A stretch of 36,423 bases of DNA from an uncultured Synergistales bacterium (GTDB lineage Bacteria > Synergistota > Synergistia > Synergistales > Aminobacteriaceae), in the NCBI GenBank assembly GCA_905234075.1, contig CAJOGI010000012.1:1-36423 (forward strand), in the 5' to 3' direction. Both the position numbers and the translations under genes were made by a program. The notes beneath the pieces were generated by a model. It ran no database searches, was not told where the DNA came from, and saw nothing but the letters and a program-made list of their open reading frames with translations. Position 1 is the stretch's first letter, and each line of letters opens with the position of its first letter. Positions 29,987 through 36,423 of this stretch are shown here, piece by piece.

Positions 29987-31238
29987 AGTTAAAAACCTTC
30001 GCTTTCACAATTTCGTTATTATCTCCGTCGCATTGAGCTTCAATATAATGCCTCGTGTGGCCCTTGCCGTCCTTCTCGATTAGAATTTCAACTTCGCAGC
30101 CCTTAAAATTTTTTACGTAATTATTATAAAGTTTTCTGCCAAGAGCGATTACTTCGGAAGTTCTCCTAATTTTTTTATCGTGCGGGACCTGTCCGGGCAT
30201 CTTTGCGGCTAGAGTTCCGCTGCGCTGCGAATAAGGGAACACGTGAACGCGGCCAAGCCCGGCATCTTTCATGATTGTTAATGTATTTTGAAAAGCGTCG
30301 ATGTCCTCGCCGGGAAAACCGATAAGAATGTCGCTCGATATGTGAATGTCATCAGCGATTTTTTTTCGGGCATCATTGCAGACTTTTACAAAATCTCTTG
30401 CCGTATAGCCGCGCCGCATAGCTTTTAATATTTCATCGTCGCCGCTCTGCAAGGGTAAATGCAAATGAGGACAGAAAGCCTCGCACCCGCTCAAAGCGTC
30501 AAGCAGATTTTCATCAAGGCAGAAAGGTTCAAGCGAGCCTAAACGAAATCTCTTCAGAGCATGAATTTTTGACACTTCCAAAATTAATTCAGACAGTGAA
30601 GAATTAATATCGCGCCCGTAAAGTCCCAAGTGAATACCCGTAAAAATTATTTCTTTTGTGCCGTTGTCAATCAGCCTTTTAATTTCTTCAATGATTTTTT
30701 CTTTCGGTCTGCTGACGGGCCGTCCGCGCAGGAACGGAATTATGCAATACGTGCAGAAATGATCGCAGCCGTCCTGAATTTTCATGAAAGCTCTTGAGTG
30801 CATGACCGGAGAATTAATTTCAAGCTCTTCCCATTCTGATTCTGACGGCGAAAAAATATCCTGCGTTCTTAAATCTAAAAAATCGCGCCCGTTATCTAAC
30901 ATTTTCATAAAAATTTCGGGCAAAATATTTTTACCTTTTGAGCCGGATAAAATGTCAATGCCTAGATAACGCGCTGAAAGCTCATCGAGCCCTTGAGCCC
31001 AACAGCCGCAGACAGCTAAAATCCCTTCGTCTCCTAAAAGCTTTCTAAGCCTCCTTACCGCCTGACGGCACTTTCTGTCGGCCTCTTGAGTAACGGAACA
31101 GGTAACAAGAACGGCGGCGTTAAATTCCTCGTGAATGTCCTCAGTTATTTCAAGCCCGTAAGATTTCAAAGCTCCTGCTATGTATTCGCCCTCGCAGAGG
31201 CTTGAGCGGCAGCCGAACACATGAATAAAAACCTTCAT
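29949..31238 (-). CDS. mtaB: tRNA (t6A37) methylthiotransferase MtaB-like
   Basis: 429 residues of the MiaB/MtaB radical-SAM methylthiotransferase family, which converts t6A37 of tRNA to ms2t6A37. The N-terminal UPF0004 domain supplies cluster cysteines Cys10, Cys47 (VTCSVT) and Cys79 (VCGCWAQ). The radical-SAM motif is GCDHFCTYC (Cys158, 162, 165), followed by PFLRGRPVSRP and FTGIHLGLYGRD. A TRAM-like C-terminal region (about 365-425) follows. FGCRSSLCEGE at the N-terminus departs from the more usual GCKVNQYE pattern. ATG 31238 lies eight bases after prmA, and the 3' end overlaps the Hsp70-like gene. The target tRNAs are probably ANN decoders. Confidence 0.92.
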   Translation of the reverse strand: MKVFIHVFGCRSSLCEGEYIAGALKSYGLEITEDIHEEFNAAVLVTCSVTQEADRKCRQAVRRLRKLLGDEGILAVCGCWAQGLDELSARYLGIDILSGSKGKNILPEIFMKMLDNGRDFLDLRTQDIFSPSESEWEELEINSPVMHSRAFMKIQDGCDHFCTYCIIPFLRGRPVSRPKEKIIEEIKRLIDNGTKEIIFTGIHLGLYGRDINSSLSELILEVSKIHALKRFRLGSLEPFCLDENLLDALSGCEAFCPHLHLPLQSGDDEILKAMRRGYTARDFVKVCNDARKKIADDIHISSDILIGFPGEDIDAFQNTLTIMKDAGLGRVHVFPYSQRSGTLAAKMPGQVPHDKKIRRTSEVIALGRKLYNNYVKNFKGCEVEILIEKDGKGHTRHYIEAQCDGDNNEIVKAKVFNCVYDRLECKRRD

Positions 31239-31246
31239 CTTTTATT

Positions 31247-32194
31247 TTAGCCCCATGATTTTACGGCACGGCAGCCCCACCAGTCGCCTATTTTTAATTC
31301 TTTGTCAACGGCAAGGCCGGAAGAGTTTAACACCGAAAGAAACATTGAACTTTCTACGCCCGTCATGCCGGAAAAAATTGCGAAGCCTTTAGGCTTTAAC
31401 ACTCGGCGAACGTCAGGAAGCATTGCTACGTTAGGATTTAATAAAATATTTGCCGTGAGAATATTAACTTGACGCGAGAAGCCTTTTAATAAGTCGCCCT
31501 CGTAAAGTTCGCAGACTTTCGGATTAATTCCGTTTAGATTCATGTTACGCTTGGCCTCTTCGAGAGTTGCAGGGTCGATGTCGCGTGCGATTGCTCTGTC
31601 AGCTCCGAGCTTCAAGGCAGAAATGAATAAAATTCCCGTGCCCGTTCCGATGTCTAAAATTTCATCGCCGGATTTTACGACCTCTTCCAAGAGTGAAAGA
31701 GCTATCTGCGTGCTCTCGTGATAGCCCGTGCCGAACGCACTGGCCGGATAAATATAAATCGGTATGCGTCCGGGCAAAATTTCTTCTTTCTCATGCCACG
31801 GTGCCATGACAACAAGACTTTTTCCGACGTTCAGCGGCGGGAATGCGTCATAGTGCTGAGTCTCCCATGGCTGATTGCTGGTCTTGTAACAGCGCGACAG
31901 ATTTACTTCTTTGAAGGCCGGGTCTTCTAAAATATGTTTAACTTTGAATAAAAGTTCGTCGATCCCCTCTGAGCCGTCGTAGTCAGCCCGTAAAAATAAT
32001 CTTTTGCGTCCGTTCTCGTCGTTCTCAGTGAAAACAAAAGCTCCGAGCGAATCTGAAAGAGCCGCGACCGTGCTTAAAATTTCTTCGTTGCGTGCCATGC
32101 TCTTTTCAGAAACGGGCGTGCTAAATTCTATTGTCCACCAGAAATCGTTTTTTTCGTCCTGATTTTTTAAGTAGTTTTGTAATTCGTCCTGCAT
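31247..32194 (-). CDS. prmA: Ribosomal protein L11 methyltransferase
   Basis: 315 residues from ATG 32194. A TTG at 32206 would add four residues and overlap the upstream stop codon; neither start has a clear Shine-Dalgarno. The N-terminal ferredoxin-like substrate domain (FWWTIEFSTPV) is followed by the SAM-dependent methyltransferase core: GTGYHESTQIAL, motif I DIGTGTGILFISALKLGA, then ARDIDPATLEEAKRN, TANILLNP and the C-terminal GDWWGC. PrmA trimethylates L11 in the cytoplasm. It lies in the tight minus-strand run membrane protein-LUD-prmA-mtaB-Hsp70-like; prmA next to a radical-SAM tRNA or rRNA modification gene is a common pairing. Confidence 0.94.
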   Translation of the reverse strand: MQDELQNYLKNQDEKNDFWWTIEFSTPVSEKSMARNEEILSTVAALSDSLGAFVFTENDENGRKRLFLRADYDGSEGIDELLFKVKHILEDPAFKEVNLSRCYKTSNQPWETQHYDAFPPLNVGKSLVVMAPWHEKEEILPGRIPIYIYPASAFGTGYHESTQIALSLLEEVVKSGDEILDIGTGTGILFISALKLGADRAIARDIDPATLEEAKRNMNLNGINPKVCELYEGDLLKGFSRQVNILTANILLNPNVAMLPDVRRVLKPKGFAIFSGMTGVESSMFLSVLNSSGLAVDKELKIGDWWGCRAVKSWG

Positions 32195-32195
32195 G

Positions 32196-32834
32196 TTAAT
32201 ACCCAAAATTTTCGCCGATGATTATGACGTGATATTTGCGGCCCTTTACGGCCTGATTAAGAATTAAAATCGCCCTGCACATGCTCTCGTCATTGAGGCA
32301 GTTGACGCAGTGCCCGGCTTTTACGCAGGCTGTCTCGACATTTTGTCTTATGGCGTTTGGAATTGTAGCGGCCTTTGCGCGTTTTAATCCGTCCGCTAAA
32401 TCAAAAGCAAGTTTGTTAATTCCGATTACGAACAAGACAAGCCCCCTGCCCCATGCCATGCCGGCGACCCTGTTGCCTGTTCCGTCGATGTTGATAATTT
32501 CGCCGTCGCGTGTCAAAGCGTTCGCGCTCGTTAAAAACACGTCAGCCTCGTTTTCTTTGAAGCGTGCCTCTCTCATTTCCTGCGGTGTCATTTTTCCCCA
32601 GTGCTGATAAATAACATTGCCGCGCTCCTTCAAAGCCTCTAATGCTCCGATGTCCCTGACTGTAACGGTGCCGGGTATTCCGACAGACGCATCAGGCGGA
32701 ATAATTTCTAAAATTCTTTTTAATGCGGCTTGGCCCGTCGGCACGTATTCAGCCTCAAAGCCTCTGCAGTTTAATGCTTTTACAACGTCGCCGCCGATAA
32801 TTTCATTAGCTTTTATAACGTTCTCGTGCTCCAT
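32196..32834 (-). CDS. LUD-domain (LutC/YkgG-like) protein
   Basis: 212 residues of the LUD family (lactate utilisation, DUF162). Recognisable segments: ALNCRGFEAEYVPTGQAALKRILEIIP, SVGIPGTVTVRDIGALEAL, ADVFLTSANALTRDGEIINIDGTGNRVAGMAWG and VFVIGINKLAFDLADGLKRAK. The family includes LutC, a part of lactate oxidation complexes, but stand-alone members such as this are of unknown function. The C-terminal cysteines (CVKAGHCVNC, MC) might bind metal. ATG 32834 uses GAGGGAG, which overlaps the end of the upstream gene, as ribosome binding site. No lutA or lutB is nearby. Confidence 0.87.
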   Translation of the reverse strand: MEHENVIKANEIIGGDVVKALNCRGFEAEYVPTGQAALKRILEIIPPDASVGIPGTVTVRDIGALEALKERGNVIYQHWGKMTPQEMREARFKENEADVFLTSANALTRDGEIINIDGTGNRVAGMAWGRGLVLFVIGINKLAFDLADGLKRAKAATIPNAIRQNVETACVKAGHCVNCLNDESMCRAILILNQAVKGRKYHVIIIGENFGY

Positions 32835-32840
32835 AAAAAT

Positions 32841-34004
32841 TTACGCTCCCTCTAAAATTTTTAGCATGACTTCAACTGTTATGTTTCTCTTAAATCTTCG
32901 CTTGGCCTCGTCCAAAATTCTTTTTGAATCAAAATACATTCCCTTCGCCCGATAAGCCGCAGCAAGTCCGATATAGGCTCGAATGTCGCTGCCGTTCAGC
33001 TCCGTTGCCTTAAAAAAATTAATAACCGCCATATTATATAAGCCTAAATTATAAGAGTTATTGCCCTCGTTTAGAAAATCATCAAAAGTTACCGGGATTT
33101 TTATTTCTTCTTCGGGCTCTGTTTTAATTTCAGCTTTTATTTCTTCGATGTCTTCTGAAATATTCACGTCCTCTGAATCTGAAATATTCTTGACTGTGAA
33201 ATTATCACTACTGATTATTAAATCCTCGCTAACTTTCAATTCCTCATTGCTAATTCCTAATTCCTCATTGCTTTTTAATGCCTCATGCCTAATTTTTAAT
33301 CTTTCCGGCAGCCAGTTTTGAACGACCCACAACGCCGCGCAGGCAAAGCCGAGCACCATTAACATAGTCGAACATAGAATAATTATGCGCGTTCTGTATG
33401 GGTGATTATTCTTTTTTCCTTTTTCCTGTTCGCGTTCAATCTCCGCTTTTTTTTGACGGCCCCTCAGCGTGTGATGCAGGCGTTCAGTAAAATTTGTGCG
33501 CTGTTCGCGCTTCCTGACATATGCAGCCCCTTGAAGGCTCATGCCTTGCTCGTATTCGATTTCGTCATCGTCGTCGCTGTCATACTCTCCGATTCTTGTC
33601 CAGAGTTCCGGCGGAGGTTCGTCGAGGCTCAAATTTAAATCGGCCGCTTTTTCCTGCCAAGCCTTTTGAATGTCGGTATCCTCTTCGATATTTATTTCTA
33701 CTTCATTTTCATTTATCTGACCGCCCTGTAACGGCTGCTCATCTAAAGAATTTTGAAGTTCTTTAACAGTTTTATGAAGTTCTAAAATTTCCGCAGATAA
33801 TTCTTCGACGGGATTTTCAAAATTTTCCGGGCTTTCCGGATTTTCATTTTCATTTTCAAATTTAGCTAGCTCTTCAATATCAGGCGTTGGCTCATGCGCA
33901 GGCTCGGAGCTCACAGGCACAACCAGCAGACCTGTTTCGTCCGAACTAAATTTTTTTTCATCATTGTTATCCGCAGTAAGCCAGTTTATAAAATCCTGAT
34001 TCAA
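32841..34004 (-). CDS. Single-pass membrane protein with acidic N-terminus and TPR-like C-terminus
   Basis: 387 residues, function not recognised. Residues 1-165 are acidic, low-complexity and probably disordered (EENENENPESPENFENP, EYDSDDDDEIEYEQ). A basic stretch (166-205) precedes one transmembrane helix (206-228). A linker follows (235-300), partly encoded by the TTAGGAG-type repeat (SNEELGISNEELK), then a TPR-like domain (about 310-372: FLNEGNNSYNLGLYNMAVINFFKATELN, YIGLAAAYRAKGMYFDSKRILDEA). The orientation is probably N-in by the positive-inside rule. TTG 34004 is the start, with GAGGTG at 34014-34019. It is the first gene of the minus-strand cluster down to the Hsp70-like ATPase; a partnership between a TPR membrane protein and that ATPase is possible but unproven. 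Confidence 0.82.
   Translation of the reverse strand: MNQDFINWLTADNNDEKKFSSDETGLLVVPVSSEPAHEPTPDIEELAKFENENENPESPENFENPVEELSAEILELHKTVKELQNSLDEQPLQGGQINENEVEINIEEDTDIQKAWQEKAADLNLSLDEPPPELWTRIGEYDSDDDDEIEYEQGMSLQGAAYVRKREQRTNFTERLHHTLRGRQKKAEIEREQEKGKKNNHPYRTRIIILCSTMLMVLGFACAALWVVQNWLPERLKIRHEALKSNEELGISNEELKVSEDLIISSDNFTVKNISDSEDVNISEDIEEIKAEIKTEPEEEIKIPVTFDDFLNEGNNSYNLGLYNMAVINFFKATELNGSDIRAYIGLAAAYRAKGMYFDSKRILDEAKRRFKRNITVEVMLKILEGA
33225..33299 (-). repeat. TTAGGAG-type repeat translated in the membrane TPR protein
   Basis: On the minus strand, AGCAATGAGGAATTAGGAAT and a second AGCAATGAGGAATTGAAAG follow an upstream GCATGAGGCATTAAA unit. In frame they encode residues 236-260 (RHEALKSNEELGISNEELKVS), just after the transmembrane helix. 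Confidence 0.8.
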
Positions 34005-34030
34005 AATAAAATTTCACCTCTATTTGAGTG

Positions 34031-34036
34031 ATTATA
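34031..34036 (-). promoter_or_regulatory. Candidate -10 element for the membrane TPR operon
   Basis: TATAAT on the minus strand, about 27 bases upstream of the TTG start codon at 34004. No good -35 hexamer is seen. Confidence 0.4.
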
Positions 34037-34060
34037 TAACACGCCGGCAAAGAATGAAGA

Positions 34061-34105
34061 ATTGAGTTAGAAGGTAGGAGTTAGGAGGTAGGAGTTAGGA
34101 GGCAA
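34061..34105 (+). repeat. TTAGGAG-type repeat, intergenic copy
   Basis: Two exact 14-base units GTAGGAGTTAGGAG (34074-34087 and 34088-34101) preceded by a partial unit, in the 359-base divergent spacer between the membrane TPR gene and fliW. The complement of the array at 3775-3811 carries the same GTTAGGAGGTAGGAGTTAGG order. An AATTCCTAATTCC piece follows at 34110. Confidence 0.85.
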
Positions 34106-34185
34106 AAGAAATTCCTAATTCCCACCTGACAAATTAATGATATAATTTTTTCAACCGTTCACAAAAATTTCCAGAGACCCCAAAA

Positions 34186-34253
34186 ACTTTTGCAACTACT
34201 TTTACACCTACAAAAATCTCAAAAATTTTTCGAGCTTATAAATTTTTATGAAG
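34186..34253 (+). repeat. Interspersed ~69-bp intergenic element, copy 4
   Basis: CTTTTGCAACTAC, then CTAC 12 bases on, then the ungapped 42-base tail with AAAAATTTTT and the near-palindrome CTTATAAATTTTTATGAAG. It lies 110 bases before the fliW GTG start, in the sense of fliW, much as copy 2 lies 116 bases before its gene. The remaining spacer up to fliW is A/T-rich, with TATAAA near 34331 as a weak -10 candidate. Confidence 0.8.
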
Positions 34254-34363
34254 AAATTTTTTTTAATAGAGTCAAAAAATTTTCAGACCCTCAACAAAAA
34301 AATAAAAACGTAAATTTTTTCTGCTATCATTATAAAAAGTAAAAACAAAAAATTTGAAAGCAC

Positions 34364-34858
34364 GTGAAAAAAATGTCAAATATGAAAATAAATACAGAAC
34401 GCTTCGGTGAGATTGAATACAGCAGGGAAGATATATTATTTTTTCCGAGAGGTATCCCGGCGTTTGAGAAAGAACACGAATGGATTTTGGCCGGCAGCGA
34501 TGACAGCGCGATACGCTGGCTTCAGTCCGTCAATGATGAAAATCTCGCGCTGCCTGTAACTTCGCCGGACGCTGTGCAATCCGATTACAACGCACGAATA
34601 CCAGAGGACGATTTGAAACTTGTCGGCTCTGTAAATCCTGCGGACTTGGCATTATTAATCGTCGTAACAATTCCTGAGTCTGCTCCGTGGGACATGACTG
34701 CAAATTTACGAGCACCGATTTTAATTAATATAAAGTCGCGCAAGGCTGTTCAGGTCATCGCGCTCAATGAAGAATACCCCGTCAGGCACATAGTTTTTTC
34801 TGATGAAGTCCGCGAAAAATTAAAGGCTTCCGCAATGAAGGACGGAGGGGATCAATAA
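34364..34858 (+). CDS. fliW: Flagellar assembly factor FliW
   Basis: 164 residues from GTG 34364; the family start MKINTERFGEIEY corresponds to ATG 34382, and ATG 34373 is also in frame. None of them has a clear Shine-Dalgarno, so the start is uncertain. FliW binds flagellin and also CsrA, so that free flagellin controls CsrA activity and thus its own translation. Conserved segments: FPRGIPAFEKEHEWIL, LQSVNDENLALPV and NLRAPILINIKSRKAVQVIALNEEYPVRH. csrA follows with a one-base stop-start overlap (TAATG), the classic arrangement. Its presence implies that the organism has flagella, although no flagellin gene is in the window. Confidence 0.95.
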   Translation: MKKMSNMKINTERFGEIEYSREDILFFPRGIPAFEKEHEWILAGSDDSAIRWLQSVNDENLALPVTSPDAVQSDYNARIPEDDLKLVGSVNPADLALLIVVTIPESAPWDMTANLRAPILINIKSRKAVQVIALNEEYPVRHIVFSDEVREKLKASAMKDGGDQ

Positions 34859-35139
34859 TGTTAGTTCTAAGCAGGCGCGTGAATGAGAGTATTCAGATAG
34901 GAACTGACGTTGAAGTCATGATTATTGACGTTCGCGGCGACATTGTCAGAATAGGAATAACAGCTCCGCAGTCAACGCAGATATGGCGGAAAGAACTTTG
35001 GGACACAATAGTGCAGGAAAACAAAACAGCCGCAAAGGGCGCAAAATCTGCCGGACTCAAAGACGCTCCACAGCTGCCGCTCTCGACGTTCTCGAAGCTC
35101 TCAAAAATTCCCACCGTTCATATAAGCAGTGAGGAGTGA
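34858..35139 (+). CDS. csrA: Carbon storage/translational regulator CsrA
   Basis: 93 residues. CsrA dimers bind GGA motifs in mRNA leaders, often in hairpin loops, and block or promote translation. MLVLSRRVNESIQIGTDVEVMIIDVRGDIVRIGITAP (1-37) is canonical. The RNA-contacting end of the core is STQIWRKELWDTI (39-51) instead of the more usual VxVHREEV, and an unusual tail of about 35 residues (KGAKSAGLKDAPQLPLSTFSKLSKIPTVHISSEE) follows, as also seen in some FliW-dependent CsrA proteins. Start ATG 34858 overlaps the fliW stop, so the two are coupled. The 3' end GTGAGGAGTGA provides the ribosome binding site of purE. Confidence 0.95.
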   Translation: MLVLSRRVNESIQIGTDVEVMIIDVRGDIVRIGITAPQSTQIWRKELWDTIVQENKTAAKGAKSAGLKDAPQLPLSTFSKLSKIPTVHISSEE

Positions 35140-35146
35140 AAAAAAT

Positions 35147-35638
35147 TTGAAGACCGCAATAATTTTAGGAAGCGACAGCGACATAAGAATCGCTGAAAAA
35201 AGTATAGAAGTCTTAAAAAAGCTCGGCCTCGAATTTGAAATTAATATAATTTCCGCTCACAGAACGCCGGAAACTGCGAGAGACTTTGCAATTCATGCAA
35301 GAGAAAATAATTTCGGAGTGATAATCGCGATTGCAGGGAAGGCGGCGGCTTTGCCGGGAGTTTTGGCGGCTCACACCCGTGTCCCGGTTATCGGCGTGCC
35401 CGTGAGTTCTCAGGACTTAGGGGGAATGGACGCTCTTTTATCGACTGTTCAAATGCCTTCGGGCGTTCCTGTAGCTTGCGTGGCGATTGACGGAGGAGCC
35501 AACGCTGCGTGGCTTGCGGCGAGAATTTTAGCTCTCAATGATAAAGAATTAGCAAACAAACTTGAAAGCGAAGCTCTTAAAATGGCCGAGAAGGTAGAAC
35601 AAAAAAATCATGAAATCAGAAAAAAATTCAGTCAGTAA
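35147..35638 (+). CDS. purE: N5-carboxyaminoimidazole ribonucleotide mutase PurE
   Basis: 163 residues from TTG 35147 ([12 protein letters not shown]), chosen because GAGGAG at 35130-35135 is placed before it; an upstream in-frame GTG would put this site inside the gene. PurE moves the carboxylate of N5-CAIR to make CAIR in purine synthesis. Family motifs: GSDSD, SAHRTPE (catalytic His) and [27 protein letters not shown]. The usual AGGAAHLPG of class I enzymes reads AGKAAALPG here: the His is replaced by Ala. The gene follows csrA after seven bases and overlaps purM by 29 bases, so fliW-csrA-purE-purM look co-transcribed. Confidence 0.93.
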   Translation: MKTAIILGSDSDIRIAEKSIEVLKKLGLEFEINIISAHRTPETARDFAIHARENNFGVIIAIAGKAAALPGVLAAHTRVPVIGVPVSSQDLGGMDALLSTVQMPSGVPVACVAIDGGANAAWLAARILALNDKELANKLESEALKMAEKVEQKNHEIRKKFSQ

Positions 35639-36423
35639 AAATTATAAAGAGTCGGGCGTTGACGTTCAGGCCGGTTATGACGCCGTGAACTTAATGAAAA
35701 AACACGTGGCCCGCACAAAAATTCCCGGCGTGTTTTCAGATTTGGGAGGCTTCGGCGGAATGTTCGCGCTTGATGAAAATTTGAAGCAGCCGATTTTAGT
35801 CAGCGGCACTGACGGTGTAGGAACAAAGTTAAAAATTGCCTTTGCCCTAGATAAACATAATACGGTCGGTATTGACTGCGTTGCCATGTGCGTTAATGAC
35901 GTGCTTTGCTGTGGAGCAAGGCCGTTATTTTTTCTTGACTATATCGCCGTCGGAAAAAATTATCCCGAAAAAATTGCTTCGATAGTTTCGGGAGTTGCTG
36001 AAGGCTGTGTGCAGTCAAACTGTGCTTTAATCGGCGGAGAGACGGCAGAGATGCCGGGCTTTTATCCTGAGAATGAATATGACATAGCGGGATTTTGTGT
36101 CGGAGTTGTCGAGCGCGGAAAAATTTTGAGCCCCGAAAAAGTTTCGGCAGGAGATTTAATTATCGCGCTGCCCTCATCAGGAGTTCACTCGAACGGATTT
36201 TCTTTAGTCCGAAAGATTTTCGCTGATAAAAATTTTCATGAGTATGTTAATGAATTAGGCAAGACACTGGGCGAGGAGTTATTAACCCCGACAAAAATTT
36301 ATGTCCGCGAAGTTCTGCCGTTAGTCTCAAAAATTAAATCAATCGCTCACATAACGGGCGGAGGCTTTTACGAGAACATACCGCGAGCAATTCCCAAAAA
36401 TCTCACGGCTGAAATAGAGCTTT
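35610..36423 (+). CDS. purM: Phosphoribosylformylglycinamidine cyclo-ligase PurM (3' truncated by window)
   Basis: 271 residues are visible from ATG 35610 to the window edge, with no stop; the full family length is about 340. PurM closes the imidazole ring of AIR, using ATP. Conserved: [36 protein letters not shown] (ATP site), [59 protein letters not shown]-like segment and [13 protein letters not shown]. The start codon is inside the end of purE (29-base overlap, different frame), and no separate Shine-Dalgarno is needed for coupled translation. Confidence 0.95.
   Translation, partial: MKSEKNSVSKNYKESGVDVQAGYDAVNLMKKHVARTKIPGVFSDLGGFGGMFALDENLKQPILVSGTDGVGTKLKIAFALDKHNTVGIDCVAMCVNDVLCCGARPLFFLDYIAVGKNYPEKIASIVSGVAEGCVQSNCALIGGETAEMPGFYPENEYDIAGFCVGVVERGKILSPEKVSAGDLIIALPSSGVHSNGFSLVRKIFADKNFHEYVNELGKTLGEELLTPTKIYVREVLPLVSKIKSIAHITGGGFYENIPRAIPKNLTAEIEL

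Overview
The window looks like a chromosomal segment of an anaerobic, amino-acid-fermenting, low-to-moderate G+C bacterium, most likely Synergistota. This is an inference from: a secreted protein with a Synerg-CTERM-like C-terminus (GGGC, hydrophobic segment, basic tail); the iorA/iorB/phenylacetate-CoA-ligase/ACT aryl-pyruvate oxidation block; a 2[4Fe-4S] ferredoxin; and fliW-csrA, which implies flagella. TTG start codons are frequent, and intergenic DNA is very A/T-rich with many AAAATTTT tracts.

Layout. 1-3044 (+): end of the rpoA-rplQ operon running into an ECF transporter module, a fused double ATPase (EcfA1-EcfA2) and EcfT. 3305-7978 (-): iorA, a coiled-coil membrane protein, iorB, a PaaK-like ligase and a double-ACT protein. 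8336-10903 (+): a large protein with two HEPN/DUF4145-like domains, two S1-like domains and three ankyrin blocks. 10947-11331 (+): tRNA genes Val-Asp-Phe-Gly. 11412-13644 (+): an ABC-F ATPase and a ferredoxin. 13709-15079 (-): a MATE exporter. 15213-17931 (+): a HAD phosphatase and a complete PTS EIIBCA. 17941-20399 (-): WhiA and a second MATE exporter. 20485-29006 (+): NnrE, the Synerg-CTERM protein, a lipoprotein, PfkA, Rho and an M20 peptidase. 29012-34004 (-): an Hsp70-like ATPase, MtaB, PrmA, a LUD protein and a membrane TPR-like protein. 34364-36423 (+): fliW, csrA, purE and the start of purM.

Metabolically the window combines aryl-pyruvate oxidation to aryl-acetyl-CoA (ferredoxin-linked), sugar uptake by PTS feeding glycolysis (PfkA), and vitamin or metal uptake (ECF). 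Housekeeping functions include translation (L17, PrmA, MtaB, ABC-F, tRNAs), transcription termination (Rho), NAD(P)HX repair and purine synthesis.

The strongest non-gene signals are two dispersed repeat families. One is a ~69-bp intergenic element in four copies, whose last 42 bases align without gaps. The other is a TTAGGAG-type short repeat in about nine places, which in several genes is translated or supplies the stop codon. A G/C-rich palindromic repeat is also inserted in frame in the ABC-F gene. The most unusual protein is the HEPN-S1-ankyrin protein. The second is the coiled-coil membrane protein placed between iorA and iorB.
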